Of a stretch of 64,000 nt of DNA, positions 1-10,873 are shown one piece after another. Both the position numbers and the translations under genes were made by a program. The first letter of the stretch is position 1; each line of letters begins with the position of its first letter. The notes beneath the pieces were generated by a model. The model was not told where the DNA came from, did not search any database, and was given only the letters and a program-made list of their open reading frames with translations. Source of the DNA: Agromyces aureus (GTDB lineage Bacteria; Actinomycetota; Actinomycetes; Actinomycetales; Microbacteriaceae); NCBI RefSeq assembly GCF_001660485.1, contig NZ_CP013979.1, positions 806,001 to 870,000 of the forward strand, written 5' to 3'.

Positions 1-449
1 CGGTCGCGGTCGCGCTCGTCGCCGCCGGTGCGCGCGCCGGAACCTTCCCGTGCGTCGCCCGGCGCACCGGCGGCGGCGGCGTCGCGCAGCTCGGTGAGAC
101 GTGCGACGAGCGCGGTCGGCGACCCGTCGACGGATGCGGCGGCGCGGCGCGCGATCGAGAGTTCGGCGGCGGCCGCGCTGAAGCCCTGCTCGGCGAGCGA
201 GCGCGCGCTGGTTCTCCAGCGTTCGCCTCGCGACGTCGAGAGGCGCCAGACGAGGTGCGCGACGAGGTCGTGCACGCTCCACGTCGGGCGGCGGCTCCGG
301 GCCGCCCACGCCGCGTCGGGCAGCGGGGCGAGCACGGCCGTCAGCGCGGTGAGCACCTCGGCGAGCTCGGCGTTCCACGTGCTCGTCACGGCGGATTCGT
401 CGCGTTTCGGCCGGTTCGAGAGCGGCAGGTAGCGCGAGAGGTCGGACAT
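1..449 (-). CDS. Maleylpyruvate isomerase N-terminal / DinB-like protein (partial)
   Basis: The gene runs off the left edge of the window, so only the first 149 codons are visible. The reading starts at ATG 449 with MSDLSRYLPLSNRP. It continues through a helical segment containing WAARSRRPTWSVHDLVAHLVWRL. A tryptophan-rich W-S-V-H-D-L-V-A-H-L stretch of this kind is typical of the mycothiol-dependent maleylpyruvate isomerase N-terminal domain (DinB-like four-helix bundle, TIGR03083-type proteins), where the histidines bind a metal ion. Many family members in actinobacteria are uncharacterised thiol-dependent enzymes. The catalytic context cannot be judged without the missing C-terminus. The family call is an inference from this one motif. 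Confidence 0.55.
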   Translation of the reverse strand, partial: MSDLSRYLPLSNRPKRDESAVTSTWNAELAEVLTALTAVLAPLPDAAWAARSRRPTWSVHDLVAHLVWRLSTSRGERWRTSARSLAEQGFSAAAAELSIARRAAASVDGSPTALVARLTELRDAAAAGAPGDAREGSGARTGGDERDRD

Positions 450-556
450 GCCAGCAGCCTACGCGCGCGGGCGGCGCGCGGCATCCGCCCGTCGTCCGAT
501 GCGTCGCCGCGCACTGCTCGGCCACGCGCCGCCGCCCGTGCGATCGTGCGGCTTCG

Positions 557-964
557 CTACGCCTGCGACGCCTGCGACGCCTGTGCGCCCTGCGACCAGT
601 CGGGCAGCTGCTGCAGGGTCCAGGTGTTGCCGTCGGGGTCCTTCAGCGTGATGAAGCGCCCCCAGGCCTGCTCGTCGACGCCCTCGCACTCGACGCCCTT
701 GGCGCGAAGGTCGGCCAGCACGGCGTCGGCGTCGGCGATCACGACCTGGATGACGTCGAGCGAGCCGGGTGCCAACGTGGCGCCGAGCCCCTCGCCGATC
801 GCGATCGAGCACGCCGAGCCCGGAGGGGTCAATTGCACGAAGCGCAGGTCGTCGCTGACCTGCTGGTCGTGGTCGGCGTTGAACCCGAGCTTCTCGACGT
901 AGAACTCCTTGGCGCGGTCGACGTCGCTGACGGGCACGTGGATGAGTTCGATCTTCCAGTCCAT
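557..964 (-). CDS. VOC family protein (glyoxalase/bleomycin resistance fold)
   Basis: A 135-residue protein with one vicinal-oxygen-chelate domain: a betaalphabetabetabeta start (KIELIHVPVSDVDRAKEFYVEKLGF) and a C-terminal strand-turn KDPDGNTWTLQQLP, both typical of the superfamily. The ATG at 964 has a good GAGGAG ribosome site eight bases upstream. VOC proteins can be metal-dependent isomerases, dioxygenases or binding proteins. The substrate cannot be told from sequence. The C-terminal tail is a short QASQASQA repeat encoded by GCCTGCGAC units near 560-585. No obvious operon partner; the next gene is divergent. Confidence 0.85.
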   Translation of the reverse strand: MDWKIELIHVPVSDVDRAKEFYVEKLGFNADHDQQVSDDLRFVQLTPPGSACSIAIGEGLGATLAPGSLDVIQVVIADADAVLADLRAKGVECEGVDEQAWGRFITLKDPDGNTWTLQQLPDWSQGAQASQASQA

Positions 965-1123
965 GGTGTGACTCCTCGGTAGGGATGCGGACGATCCGTT
1001 CCATCGAATCGCCTACCGCCAGTCTCGCCAAGCATGCGGTCACTTCCTGTCCGGATTGCTGCCACGGATCGGGTTCGACGAGACATCCGGATGCCGCGGG
1101 CGACCCGGTGGGAGGATGGACGC

Positions 1124-1699
1124 ATGCCACTGCACATCACCGGAGACCCGGCCGCCGACGAACTGCTGAGCGACGACGCGTTCGCGCTGCTCACGGGCAT
1201 GCTGCTCGACCAGCAGGTCACCATGGAGTCCGCGTTCGCGGGCCCGGTGAAGATCCGCGATCGCGTCGGCTCGATCGACCCCGCCGTGATCGCCGACGTC
1301 GCACCCGACGCGTTCGTCGAGGCGTTCAATCAGACGCCCGCCGTGCACCGGTTCCCCGGGGCCATGGCCGAACGCGTGCAGACCCTCGCGACGGCCGTGC
1401 GCGACGAGTGGGGTGGCGACGCGACGCAGATCTGGACGCGGGGCGAGCCCACCGGCGCCGAGGTGCTGAAGCGCCTGAAGGCGCTGCCCGGGTTCGGCGA
1501 CCAGAAGGCGCGCATCTTCCTCGCGCTGCTCGGCAAGCAGTGCGGGCTCGAGGCCTCCGGATGGCGCGAGGCCGCCGGCCCGTACGGCGAGGCCGACGCC
1601 TACCGCTCCGTCGCCGACATCGTCGACCCCGAGTCGCTCGCCAAGGTGCGCGCGACGAAGCAGGCCGCGAAGGCCGCTGCGAAGGCCGCCAAGGGCTGA
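1124..1699 (+). CDS. HhH-GPD-type base-excision DNA repair protein
   Basis: A 191-residue protein resembling the short actinobacterial HhH-GPD proteins related to DNA glycosylases. The N-terminus (DAFALLTGMLLDQQVTME) is the first helix of the HhH-GPD fold. A helix-hairpin-helix-like LKALPGFGDQKARIFLALLG follows at about 121-140. No FeS cysteine cluster is present. The ATG at 1124 has GGAGG at 1111-1115, eight bases upstream, so the longer in-frame extension to 1034 is unlikely. The C-terminus is a lysine/alanine tail (KAAAKAAKG), which may bind DNA non-specifically. The HhH-GPD catalytic aspartate position was not confirmed, so activity as a glycosylase is inferred. Confidence 0.8.
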   Translation: MPLHITGDPAADELLSDDAFALLTGMLLDQQVTMESAFAGPVKIRDRVGSIDPAVIADVAPDAFVEAFNQTPAVHRFPGAMAERVQTLATAVRDEWGGDATQIWTRGEPTGAEVLKRLKALPGFGDQKARIFLALLGKQCGLEASGWREAAGPYGEADAYRSVADIVDPESLAKVRATKQAAKAAAKAAKG

Positions 1700-1817
1700 G
1701 CGCGGCTCAGCGGCGTGGGGCATCGGGCCGGCACGGCTCGGCACCATACCTGCGAGGGATGCCGCAACCGCCCCCTGGAGGGATGTGCACGCCGCGCGTG
1801 CATGCCAGAGTGACGCC

Positions 1818-3290
1818 ATGGTCACCGCATCACGACCGGGTCCGCCCGTTCCACCCCCGCCGCCGTCTCCGTCGGAGGTCGCCGCCGCGCGACCCGGGGG
1901 TCGGGCACCCGGCCCCGAAGGATCGCCCTCGCGCGGCGGATCCGCCTCGGCGCTCGGCACGATCTCGGGCGTCGAGCCCGCGACGGTCATGTGGGTGCTC
2001 GCGGCGTTCGTCTCCGTCGTGCTCTACGCCGTGTCGGTGCCGATCGACGCCGCGGTCTACCACGTGCACGTCGCCGCGGCCTTCGGCATCGCGCTGCTCC
2101 AGGTCGGCAGCCTGCTGCTCGCCATGTGGAACGGCTGGGCGTCGGCCGCCGCCTTCCTCGCGGGGCAGGCGGCGTTCGGGCTGCTCGGCTCGGCGGATCC
2201 GGGTATGCCGTGGCCGGTCACCGTTCCGCAGCTCATCCTGCTCTGCGCGACGTTGGCGCTGCTCGTGCTGCGCGGGTTCCCGCAGGCCGCGGGCGCCCTG
2301 TGGCTGGGCGCCATCGTGCTGCCGCTCGGCATCGCGTTCGTACCCGGTCACGGGGCGACGCCCGACGGCGTGATCGCGAACCTCGTCACGAGCGGCGCCG
2401 TGAGTGCGCTCGTGCTCGGTGCGGCGCTCGCGGTCACGGCCTGGCGGGCCCGGCTCGGAGCCGTGCTCGACGAGGAGCGGCGCGCGGGTGCCGTCGAGCA
2501 CGAACGCCGGCTCGTCGCCGAGGAGCGCACGCGCATCGCCCGTGAGATGCACGACGTCATCGCGCACGGCATGTCGATCATCCAGGTGCAGGCGTCGAGC
2601 GCGCCGTACCGGCTCACGGGGCTCGACGAGGCGGCGGCGGCCGAGTTCGCCGAGATCGCGGCATCCGCCCGGTCGGCGATGGCCGAGATGCGCGCGCTAC
2701 TGGGCGTGCTGCGCGACCCCTCGGGCGAGCCAGAGACGGCGCCGCAGCCCGGGCTCGCCGAACTGCCCGAGCTCGTCGCGAGCGTCGAGCGCGCCGGGGT
2801 GCCGGTCTCGCTCGAGCTCGCGCCCGGGCTGCTCGACGGCGGCCCCGCGGCGCGGGCGGCCTACCGCATCGTGCAGGAGTCGCTGAGCAACGTGCTGCGG
2901 CATGCGCCCGGTGCGGCGACGCTCGTGCGGGTCGAGCGGTCGGCGGGCCAGCGCGCGGGTCTCGACCTCGTCGTGCGCAATGCGCCGCAGCATGCCCCGG
3001 GTGCTCCGGGTGCTCCGGGTGCTCCGGATGCCGCAGCCGCCGGTGGCGCGACGGCAGGCGGGGGAGCGGTCGACCCGTCGGCCGCCCGCCGCGAACCCGG
3101 CGCGGGCCACGGCCTGATCGGCATGCGCGAGCGCGTGCGCATGCTCGGTGGCAGGATCGAGAGCGGAGAAACCGTCGACGGCGGTTTCGAGGTGCGCGCG
3201 ACGTTGCCGCTCGCGTCCGATGCCGAGAACGGCACCGGCGCCGCCGCCGACATCCGCGCTGCTGACATCCGTGCAGGGGAGGGTTCGTGA
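1818..3290 (+). CDS. NarL/DesK-family sensor histidine kinase
   Basis: About 490 residues. An N-terminal Pro-rich tail is followed by about five membrane helices (residues roughly 55-205), then a HisKA_3 dimerisation domain with ERTRIAREMHDVIAHG, where the first His is the expected phosphorylation site, and a HATPase_c domain with an N-box (SLSNVLRHA) and G-box (GHGLIGMRERV). Between the N- and G-boxes is a low-complexity insert GAPGAPGAPD, made of three GGTGCTCCG nonamers at about 3000-3026. Start: ATG 1818 is chosen; GTG 1785 is possible, but the GGAGGG lies only about two bases before it. The gene overlaps the downstream regulator by four bases (GTGA), which implies translational coupling. 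The signal sensed is unknown. Confidence 0.9.
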   Translation: MVTASRPGPPVPPPPPSPSEVAAARPGGRAPGPEGSPSRGGSASALGTISGVEPATVMWVLAAFVSVVLYAVSVPIDAAVYHVHVAAAFGIALLQVGSLLLAMWNGWASAAAFLAGQAAFGLLGSADPGMPWPVTVPQLILLCATLALLVLRGFPQAAGALWLGAIVLPLGIAFVPGHGATPDGVIANLVTSGAVSALVLGAALAVTAWRARLGAVLDEERRAGAVEHERRLVAEERTRIAREMHDVIAHGMSIIQVQASSAPYRLTGLDEAAAAEFAEIAASARSAMAEMRALLGVLRDPSGEPETAPQPGLAELPELVASVERAGVPVSLELAPGLLDGGPAARAAYRIVQESLSNVLRHAPGAATLVRVERSAGQRAGLDLVVRNAPQHAPGAPGAPGAPDAAAAGGATAGGGAVDPSAARREPGAGHGLIGMRERVRMLGGRIESGETVDGGFEVRATLPLASDAENGTGAAADIRAADIRAGEGS

Positions 3291-3958
3291 CGATCTCGGT
3301 GCTCATCGCCGACGACCAGGCGATGGTGCGCGCCGGGTTCGCCGCGGTGCTCGACGCGCACGACGGCATCAGCGTGGTCGGGCAGGCCGCCGACGGCGCC
3401 GAGGCCGTGGTGCTCGCGCACGAGCTGCGCCCCGACGTCGTCGTCATGGACGTGCGCATGCCCGGCCTGAACGGCATCGACGCGACCCGTGCGCTGCAGA
3501 CACCACCCCGTTCGAGCGAGTACGTGCCGCGCGTGCTCATGCTCACGACGTTCGACATCGACGACTACGTCTACGCGGCGCTCCGGGCCGGCGCGAGCGG
3601 ATTCCTGCTCAAGGACGCCCTGCCCGCCGACGTCGTGAACGCCGTGCGCGTCATCGCCGCGGGCGAGGCACTGCTCGCTCCGAGCGTCACCCGCCGTCTC
3701 ATCGAGGACGTCGCGCGCACGGCGCCCGCCCCGCGCGTCGACGAGCACCTGCTCTCGGCGCTGACGGCCCGCGAGCGCGAGGTGCTCGTGCTGATCGCCC
3801 GCGGACGCTCGAACCAGGAGATCGCCGCCGACCTGTTCATCGCCGAGCAGACCGTGAAGACGCACGTCGGCAAGATCCTCGCCAAGCTGCACCTGCGCGA
3901 TCGCGTGCACGCCGTCGTCTTCGCCTACGACGTCGGCCTGGTGCAGCCCGGCCGCTGA
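3287..3958 (+). CDS. NarL/FixJ-family response regulator
   Basis: A 223-residue two-domain response regulator. The receiver domain (1-120) has the acidic pair DD at 10-11, the phospho-acceptor Asp in VVMDVRMPG, a Thr in MLTTFD and a Lys in LLKDALP. The C-terminal LuxR-type HTH (about 155-220) reads LTAREREVLVLIARG followed by SNQEIA and TVKTHVGKIL. It begins at GTG 3287 inside the end of the kinase gene, so the two form a two-component pair. It presumably controls a nearby or distant promoter when phosphorylated; the target is not evident here. Confidence 0.95.
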   Translation: MTISVLIADDQAMVRAGFAAVLDAHDGISVVGQAADGAEAVVLAHELRPDVVVMDVRMPGLNGIDATRALQTPPRSSEYVPRVLMLTTFDIDDYVYAALRAGASGFLLKDALPADVVNAVRVIAAGEALLAPSVTRRLIEDVARTAPAPRVDEHLLSALTAREREVLVLIARGRSNQEIAADLFIAEQTVKTHVGKILAKLHLRDRVHAVVFAYDVGLVQPGR

Positions 3959-4003
3959 CGCGCGCCCGCCCGAGGCATCCGCTCGCTCGGTCGGCGCGAT
4001 TCG

Positions 4004-4096
4004 CGCGTGGGCAATTCAGGACGAACGCGACGCCACGCCGGGCGAACCGGCCTGCCCGCGGCGTGTCGGTCGTTGCGTCCTGAGTTGGGCACGCGG
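4004..4096. repeat. Large imperfect inverted repeat between the two-component genes and the acyltransferase gene
   Basis: The left arm contains CGCGTGGGCAATTCAGGACG (4005-4023) and the right arm GCGTCCTGAGTTGGGCACGC (4075-4094). With mismatches the arms extend to a GC-rich centre near 4052, giving a fold of about 90 bases. It is much longer than the window's other hairpins and has no T-tract. It could be a REP-like intergenic palindrome, an mRNA-end structure for the regulator gene, or a remnant of a mobile element. Confidence 0.55.
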
Positions 4097-4217
4097 CATC
4101 CGCTCGCCCGTACCGGGGTAGGGGGAGTGAACGGCACCGACGGGGGATGCCGCGGCGCGCACCGCGTTCGTAGCCTGCCCGCACGGGCGGAGACGCCGCC
4201 CCGGGAGGAGCGTCGTC

Positions 4218-5681
<1,464 letters not shown>

Positions 5682-5839
5682 CCCCTCGCGCGGCCCGTCG
5701 CACCGCCCGTCGCGCGACACGCGTCCGGCACCCTCAGTGATGTCGGTGGGTAGTGGCACCATGGAGGGACAACACAACATGTAGGGGTCGCGGCATCCTG
5801 AACCCCCCAAGTGTCGTTCTCGGCGACACGCCCGGGTGT

Positions 5840-5961
5840 CCATCCACAAGCAGCGAATCGAGTTGGTTTCGGTCTGTGGATAACCTCGGCGGGCTCCGCG
5901 GGAATCCGCGGATCACCGGGGCATCCGATTGGGGATGGACTGTGGATGAAGCGGTGGAAAA
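5840..5961. promoter_or_regulatory. Cluster of DnaA-box-like sites upstream of nrdHIEF
   Basis: The reverse strand at 5875-5883 reads TTATCCACA, an exact match to the classic DnaA box. Near matches are TCATCCACA (5941-5949, reverse strand), CCATCCACA (5840-5848) and TTTTCCACC (5953-5961, reverse strand). Four sites within about 120 bases in front of a ribonucleotide reductase operon recalls the DnaA control known for E. coli nrdAB. Binding here is an inference. Confidence 0.5.
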
Positions 5962-5975
5962 CTACAGGAATGTAA

Positions 5976-6023
5976 TTACTGCATGTTGTGGCGGGCCAGT
6001 TCGCCAGCCACTAGATGTAGTAT
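5976..6023. promoter_or_regulatory. Tandem NrdR boxes
   Basis: Two similar 16-base sites, TTACTGCATGTTGTGG (5976-5991) and CCACTAGATGTAGTAT (6008-6023), share 9 of 12 core bases. Their equivalent positions are exactly 32 bases apart, about three helical turns. This tandem arrangement and the ACTAnATGTAGT core fit the known operator of NrdR, the ATP/dATP-sensing zinc-ribbon repressor of ribonucleotide reductase genes. No nrdR gene is in the window. Confidence 0.75.
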
Positions 6024-6084
6024 TGAACTCGCTAGAAATCACGGGGGCGGGCTCCTCCGGAGCCCGAGAAGAACAGGGGAGAAC

Positions 6085-6318
6085 ATGACGGTCACGGTCT
6101 ACACCAAGCCATCCTGCGTCCAGTGCAACGCCACCTACCGGGCGCTCGACAGCAAGGGCATCGAGTACGAAGTGCTCGACGTCTCGACTGACGAGGGCGC
6201 GCTCGCGCACGTCAAGGAACTGGGCTACCTGCAGGCCCCCGTCGTCATCACCGACGAAGACCACTGGTCGGGCTTCCGCCCCGACAAGATCGCTGAGCTC
6301 GCCTCGCGCCTGGCCTGA
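6085..6318 (+). CDS. nrdH: Glutaredoxin-like NrdH redoxin
   Basis: A 77-residue redoxin with the NrdH active site CVQC at residues 11-14 inside YTKPSCVQC, and a C-terminal SGFRPDKI segment typical of NrdH proteins that accept electrons from thioredoxin reductase. It reduces the class Ib ribonucleotide reductase. ATG 6085 follows GGGGAGA. The upstream TTG at 5983 is rejected because it would add a basic, non-homologous extension across the NrdR boxes. First gene of nrdHIEF. Confidence 0.96.
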   Translation: MTVTVYTKPSCVQCNATYRALDSKGIEYEVLDVSTDEGALAHVKELGYLQAPVVITDEDHWSGFRPDKIAELASRLA

Positions 6319-6381
6319 TCTCCCGACCGCGCCGGTGAGCTCAGCAGAGTGCATCGGAATCGCGAAAGGAGTGCACCTGGC

Positions 6382-6795
6382 ATGACGAACCTCGTCTACT
6401 TCTCGAGCGTGTCGGGCAACACCGCACGGTTCATCGAGAAACTCGGACGCCCGGCCAGCCGCATCCCGCTGCATGCGAAAGATGCGCCGCTCGTGGCATC
6501 CGAACCCTATGTGCTCGTCCTCCCCACCTACGGCGGGGGTGACGGCAACGGCGCCGTGCCCAAGCAGGTCATCCGGTTCCTCAACGACGAGCACAACCGG
6601 TCACTGATCCGCGGGGTCATCGGCGCCGGCAACACGAATTTTGGCACGGGCTACTGCCTGGCCGCAGACATCATCGCGGTGAAGTGCCACGTGCCGCCGC
6701 TGTATCGCTTCGAAGTATTCGGAACACCTGACGACGTGAACGCCGTCAACGAGGGATTGGACGCATTTTGGTCAACTCAACGGACAGCGGCGTAG
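6382..6795 (+). CDS. nrdI: NrdI flavodoxin-like protein
   Basis: A 137-residue flavodoxin-like protein that supplies oxidant to assemble the dimanganese-tyrosyl radical of NrdF. The FMN phosphate loop is [11 protein letters not shown] (residues 7-17), and the family motifs LPTYGGG and [12 protein letters not shown] are intact. ATG 6382 has AAAGGAG about 13 bases upstream, a somewhat long spacing. The 3' end overlaps nrdE by 28 bases, so the two are tightly coupled. Confidence 0.95.
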   Translation: MTNLVYFSSVSGNTARFIEKLGRPASRIPLHAKDAPLVASEPYVLVLPTYGGGDGNGAVPKQVIRFLNDEHNRSLIRGVIGAGNTNFGTGYCLAADIIAVKCHVPPLYRFEVFGTPDDVNAVNEGLDAFWSTQRTAA

Positions 6796-8927
6796 CCGTG
6801 ATCGACGTGCCGCGCGTGGGCATGGACTACCACTCGCTCAACGCGATGCTGAACCTCTACGGCGACGACGGACAGATCCAGTTCGACAAGGATCGCGAGG
6901 CCGCGCGGGAGTACTTCCTGCAGCACGTGAACCAGAACACCGTCTTCTTCCACTCCCTCAAGGAGCGGCTCGACTACCTCGTCGAGAAGGAGTACTACGA
7001 GCAGGCCGTGCTCGACCAGTACTCGTTCGAGTTCATCACCAAGCTCAACGACCTCGCGTACTCGAAGAAGTTCCGCTTCGAGACGTTCCTCGGCGCCTTC
7101 AAGTACTACACGAGCTACACGCTCAAGACGTTCGACGGCAAGCGCTACCTCGAGCGCTTCGAGGACCGCGTCGTCATGACGGCCCTCGGTCTCGCGCAGG
7201 GCGACGAGCAGCTCGCCGTCAACCTGGTCGAAGAGATCATCGGCGGCCGCTTCCAGCCGGCGACCCCGACGTTCCTGAACACGGGCAAGGCGCAGCGCGG
7301 CGAACTCGTGTCGTGCTTCCTGCTGCGCATCGAAGACAACATGGAGTCGATCTCGCGCGGCATCAACTCGGCGCTGCAGCTCTCCAAGCGCGGCGGCGGC
7401 GTGGCGCTCTCGCTCTCGAACATCCGCGAGGCCGGCGCCCCGATCAAGCAGATCGAGAACCAGTCCAGCGGCATCATCCCCGTGATGAAGCTCCTCGAAG
7501 ACAGCTTCAGCTACGCCAACCAGCTCGGTGCCCGCCAGGGTGCCGGTGCTGTGTACCTGAACGCGCACCACCCCGACATCATGAAGTTCCTCGACACCAA
7601 GCGCGAGAACGCCGACGAGAAGATCCGCATCAAGACGCTGTCCCTCGGCGTCGTGGTGCCCGACATCACGTTCGAGCTCGCCAAGAACGGCGAGGACATG
7701 TACCTCTTCTCGCCGTACGACGTCGAGCGCGTCTACGGCAAGCCGTTCGGCGACATCTCGGTCACCGAGAAGTACCGCGAGATGGTCGACGACCCGCGCA
7801 TCAAGAAGACCAAGATCAACGCCCGCGAGTTCTTCCAGACGCTCGCCGAGATCCAGTTCGAGAGCGGTTACCCCTACATCGTGTTCGAGGACACGGTCAA
7901 CAAGTCGAACCCCATCAAGGGCCGCATCAACATGTCGAACCTCTGCAGCGAGATCCTGCAGGTGAACACGCCGACGACGTACAACGAGGACCTCTCGTAC
8001 AACGAGATCGGCAAGGACATCAGCTGCAACCTCGGTTCGCTGAACATCGCCCTCACCATGGATTCGCCCGACTTCGGCAAGACCATCGAGACCGCGATCC
8101 GCGGCCTCACCGCGGTGTCGAACATGAGCCACATCACCTCGGTGCGCTCGATCGAAGACGGCAACGACAAGTCGCACGCCATCGGCCTCGGCCAGATGAA
8201 CCTGCACGGCTACCTCGCACGCGAGCGCGTCTTCTACGGCAGCGAAGAGGGCATCGACTTCACGAACATCTACTTCTACACGGTGCTGTTCCACGCCCTG
8301 CGTGCGTCGAACGCCATCGCGACCGAACGCGGCGAGACCTTCGTCGGCTTCGAAGACTCCAAGTACGCGTCGGGCGAGTTCTTCGACAAGTACACGGATG
8401 CCGCGTGGGTGCCCGCGACCGCGAAGGTCACGCAGCTCTTCGCCGACTCGAACGTGCACATCCCCACGCAAGAGGACTGGAAGGCGCTGAAGGCGTCGAT
8501 CCAGGAGCACGGCATCTACAACCAGAACCTGCAGGCCGTGCCGCCGACCGGATCGATCTCGTACATCAACAACTCGACGGCCTCGATCCACCCGATCGCG
8601 TCGAAGATCGAGATCCGCAAGGAAGGCAAGCTCGGTCGCGTCTACTACCCGGCGGCGTTCATGACGAACGACAACCTCGAGTACTACCAGGACGCGTACG
8701 AGATCGGCCACGAGAAGGTCATCGACACCTATGCCGCGGCGACGCAGCACGTCGACCAGGGCCTCTCGCTGACGCTGTTCTTCAAGGACACCGCCACGAC
8801 GCGCGACATCAACAAGGCGCAGATCTACGCATGGAAGAAGGGGATCAAGACGATCTACTACATCCGCCTGCGGCAGATGGCCCTCGAGGGCACCGAGCTC
8901 GAGATGTGCGTCTCCTGCGCCCTGTGA
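6768..8927 (+). CDS. nrdE: Class Ib ribonucleoside-diphosphate reductase, alpha subunit
   Basis: A 719-residue catalytic subunit that reduces ribonucleoside diphosphates to deoxyribonucleotides in the cytoplasm. Visible marks: GELVSCFLL with an active-site cysteine, SNLCSEIL with the radical cysteine context, the phosphate-binding [18 protein letters not shown] region, and the C-terminal redox pair in EMCVSCAL. The N-terminus is short and lacks an ATP cone, as expected for NrdE. The start is TTG 6768 with GAGGGA eleven bases upstream; GTG 6798 is an alternative. It forms a complex with NrdF and receives electrons from NrdH. Confidence 0.96.
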   Translation: MVNSTDSGVAVIDVPRVGMDYHSLNAMLNLYGDDGQIQFDKDREAAREYFLQHVNQNTVFFHSLKERLDYLVEKEYYEQAVLDQYSFEFITKLNDLAYSKKFRFETFLGAFKYYTSYTLKTFDGKRYLERFEDRVVMTALGLAQGDEQLAVNLVEEIIGGRFQPATPTFLNTGKAQRGELVSCFLLRIEDNMESISRGINSALQLSKRGGGVALSLSNIREAGAPIKQIENQSSGIIPVMKLLEDSFSYANQLGARQGAGAVYLNAHHPDIMKFLDTKRENADEKIRIKTLSLGVVVPDITFELAKNGEDMYLFSPYDVERVYGKPFGDISVTEKYREMVDDPRIKKTKINAREFFQTLAEIQFESGYPYIVFEDTVNKSNPIKGRINMSNLCSEILQVNTPTTYNEDLSYNEIGKDISCNLGSLNIALTMDSPDFGKTIETAIRGLTAVSNMSHITSVRSIEDGNDKSHAIGLGQMNLHGYLARERVFYGSEEGIDFTNIYFYTVLFHALRASNAIATERGETFVGFEDSKYASGEFFDKYTDAAWVPATAKVTQLFADSNVHIPTQEDWKALKASIQEHGIYNQNLQAVPPTGSISYINNSTASIHPIASKIEIRKEGKLGRVYYPAAFMTNDNLEYYQDAYEIGHEKVIDTYAAATQHVDQGLSLTLFFKDTATTRDINKAQIYAWKKGIKTIYYIRLRQMALEGTELEMCVSCAL

Positions 8928-8944
8928 CCCCGTCGGTCGAGTAG

Positions 8945-9988
<1,044 letters not shown>

Positions 9989-10006
9989 GCGAGGTCATTC
10001 TCAAGA

Positions 10007-10037
10007 GAGGGGCGGATGCTGCGGCATCCGCCCCCTC
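10007..10037 (+). terminator. Terminator-like hairpin after nrdF
   Basis: GAGGGGCGGATGC (10007-10019), loop TGCG, then GCATCCGCCCCCTC (10024-10037) with one extra C. It lies 18 bases after the nrdF stop and is followed by TTCGTTCG. This fits the end of the nrdHIEF transcript. Confidence 0.8.
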
Positions 10038-10348
10038 TTCGTTCGAACCGTGCGAACGGCCCGACCGGGGTTCGGGATGAGTCGGACCGCCGGCGACGGC
10101 ACGGCAACCGGCGAACGTTGCAGTGCGCCCTGCGTGATCCGCGGACGGTCAACCATGCGAACGCTGCGGCTGCCACGAGGAGGGCTTCGCCTGCGATGCT
10201 CACCCACATGGCGAGCCGGAACTGCTCGAGGTCCTCGGCGGCCGTGTACAGGCGGCTCGCCTGCTGGACGACGACGCCGCTGCGTCGCCCGGGCGACCTG
10301 CGCGCGGCTGCGACATCCGACCCTCATCGAAGGCTGATCGAGAGCGGC
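10038..10348 (-). other. Gene-free stretch with a possible decayed membrane-protein remnant
   Basis: No complete gene is supported in these 311 bases. On the minus strand, one frame between about 10130 and 10300 reads SRLYTAAEDLEQFRLAMWVS followed by a hydrophobic AGEALLVAAAAFAWLTV run. That looks like an amphipathic helix plus a membrane helix. The frame has no start codon before the internal ATG at 10209, is closed upstream by a TGA, and dissolves into an arginine-rich tail downstream. It could be a remnant of a small membrane protein or chance. Confidence 0.25.
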
Positions 10349-10741
10349 TCAGCCGACGAGACCAGCAGAGCCCATCACGCGATCCGGCGCGAGCCGGATG
10401 ACGACGCGGCGCGGGTTCACGCGGGGCTGCCGATAGCGCTGCGCGTAGAGCGCGACCGCGTGGGCCACCGCGTCGGGGTCGCGCTCGATGGTCGCCTCGC
10501 CGGCGATGCTGAGCCACTGCGGACCCGACACCTGGGCCACCGAGGCCCGTGCGTCGCGCTCGACGTTGCGCACCTTCTGCGTGCCGTCGCTCGTGATGAT
10601 GCGCACGATGCCGTCGTCGAGGGTGTAGCCGACTGCGACGACGTGGAGGCCGCCGTCCGGCCCGATCGTCGAGAGCGTCGCGAGGTGGGAGTCGGTGACG
10701 AACCGGCGCCCGTCGTCGGTGAGGGTGTCGATCGAGGCCAT
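10349..10741 (-). CDS. PPOX-class (F420-type) oxidoreductase, pyridoxamine-oxidase fold
   Basis: A 130-residue split beta-barrel flavin/F420-binding protein. It starts MASIDTLTDDGRRFVTDSH and has the family core LATLSTIGPDGGLHVVAVGY, then RASVAQVSGPQWLSIAGEAT. Proteins of this length in actinobacteria are usually annotated as TIGR03618-type F420-dependent enzymes that reduce diverse substrates. The cofactor is inferred from the family. ATG 10741 has AGGATGG about five bases upstream; the extension to 10801 has no good ribosome site. It is divergent from the chitinase gene. Confidence 0.85.
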   Translation of the reverse strand: MASIDTLTDDGRRFVTDSHLATLSTIGPDGGLHVVAVGYTLDDGIVRIITSDGTQKVRNVERDARASVAQVSGPQWLSIAGEATIERDPDAVAHAVALYAQRYRQPRVNPRRVVIRLAPDRVMGSAGLVG

Positions 10742-10838
10742 GGGTCCATCCTGCACTGCGTACGCAATGCGAAAGGGGCCTTGAGAACATGTGGAAACCA
10801 CGGATGCCGCGACCGCACGCCGCTGGCTAGCGTGGCCG

Positions 10839-10858
10839 GGTCCTCGTCGTCGAGGACC
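10839..10858 (+). promoter_or_regulatory. Leader hairpin directly before the chitinase ribosome site
   Basis: GGTCCTCG, loop TCGT, CGAGGACC form a perfect eight-base stem ending two bases before AAAGGAG at 10860-10866. A structure abutting the ribosome site may affect translation or transcript stability. No operator of the LacI type found elsewhere is present. Confidence 0.45.
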
Positions 10859-10873
10859 GAAAGGAGCACTCTC

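Larger units (their letters stand above)
5682..6084 (+). promoter_or_regulatory. nrd operon upstream region (403 bases, no gene)
   Basis: No convincing coding frame exists here. The stretch carries a cluster of DnaA-box-like sites, two tandem NrdR boxes and a short hairpin (GGGCTCC/GGAGCCC at 6049-6065) just before the nrdH ribosome site GGGGAGA. Those elements are listed separately. AT content rises noticeably at about 5955-6040, the likely promoter core. Confidence 0.7.

Noticed and set aside
5774..5785. A third NrdR-like site, ACAACATGTAGG
   Set aside because: It matches the core only partly and has no partner site 31-32 bases away, so it is not listed as an operator.
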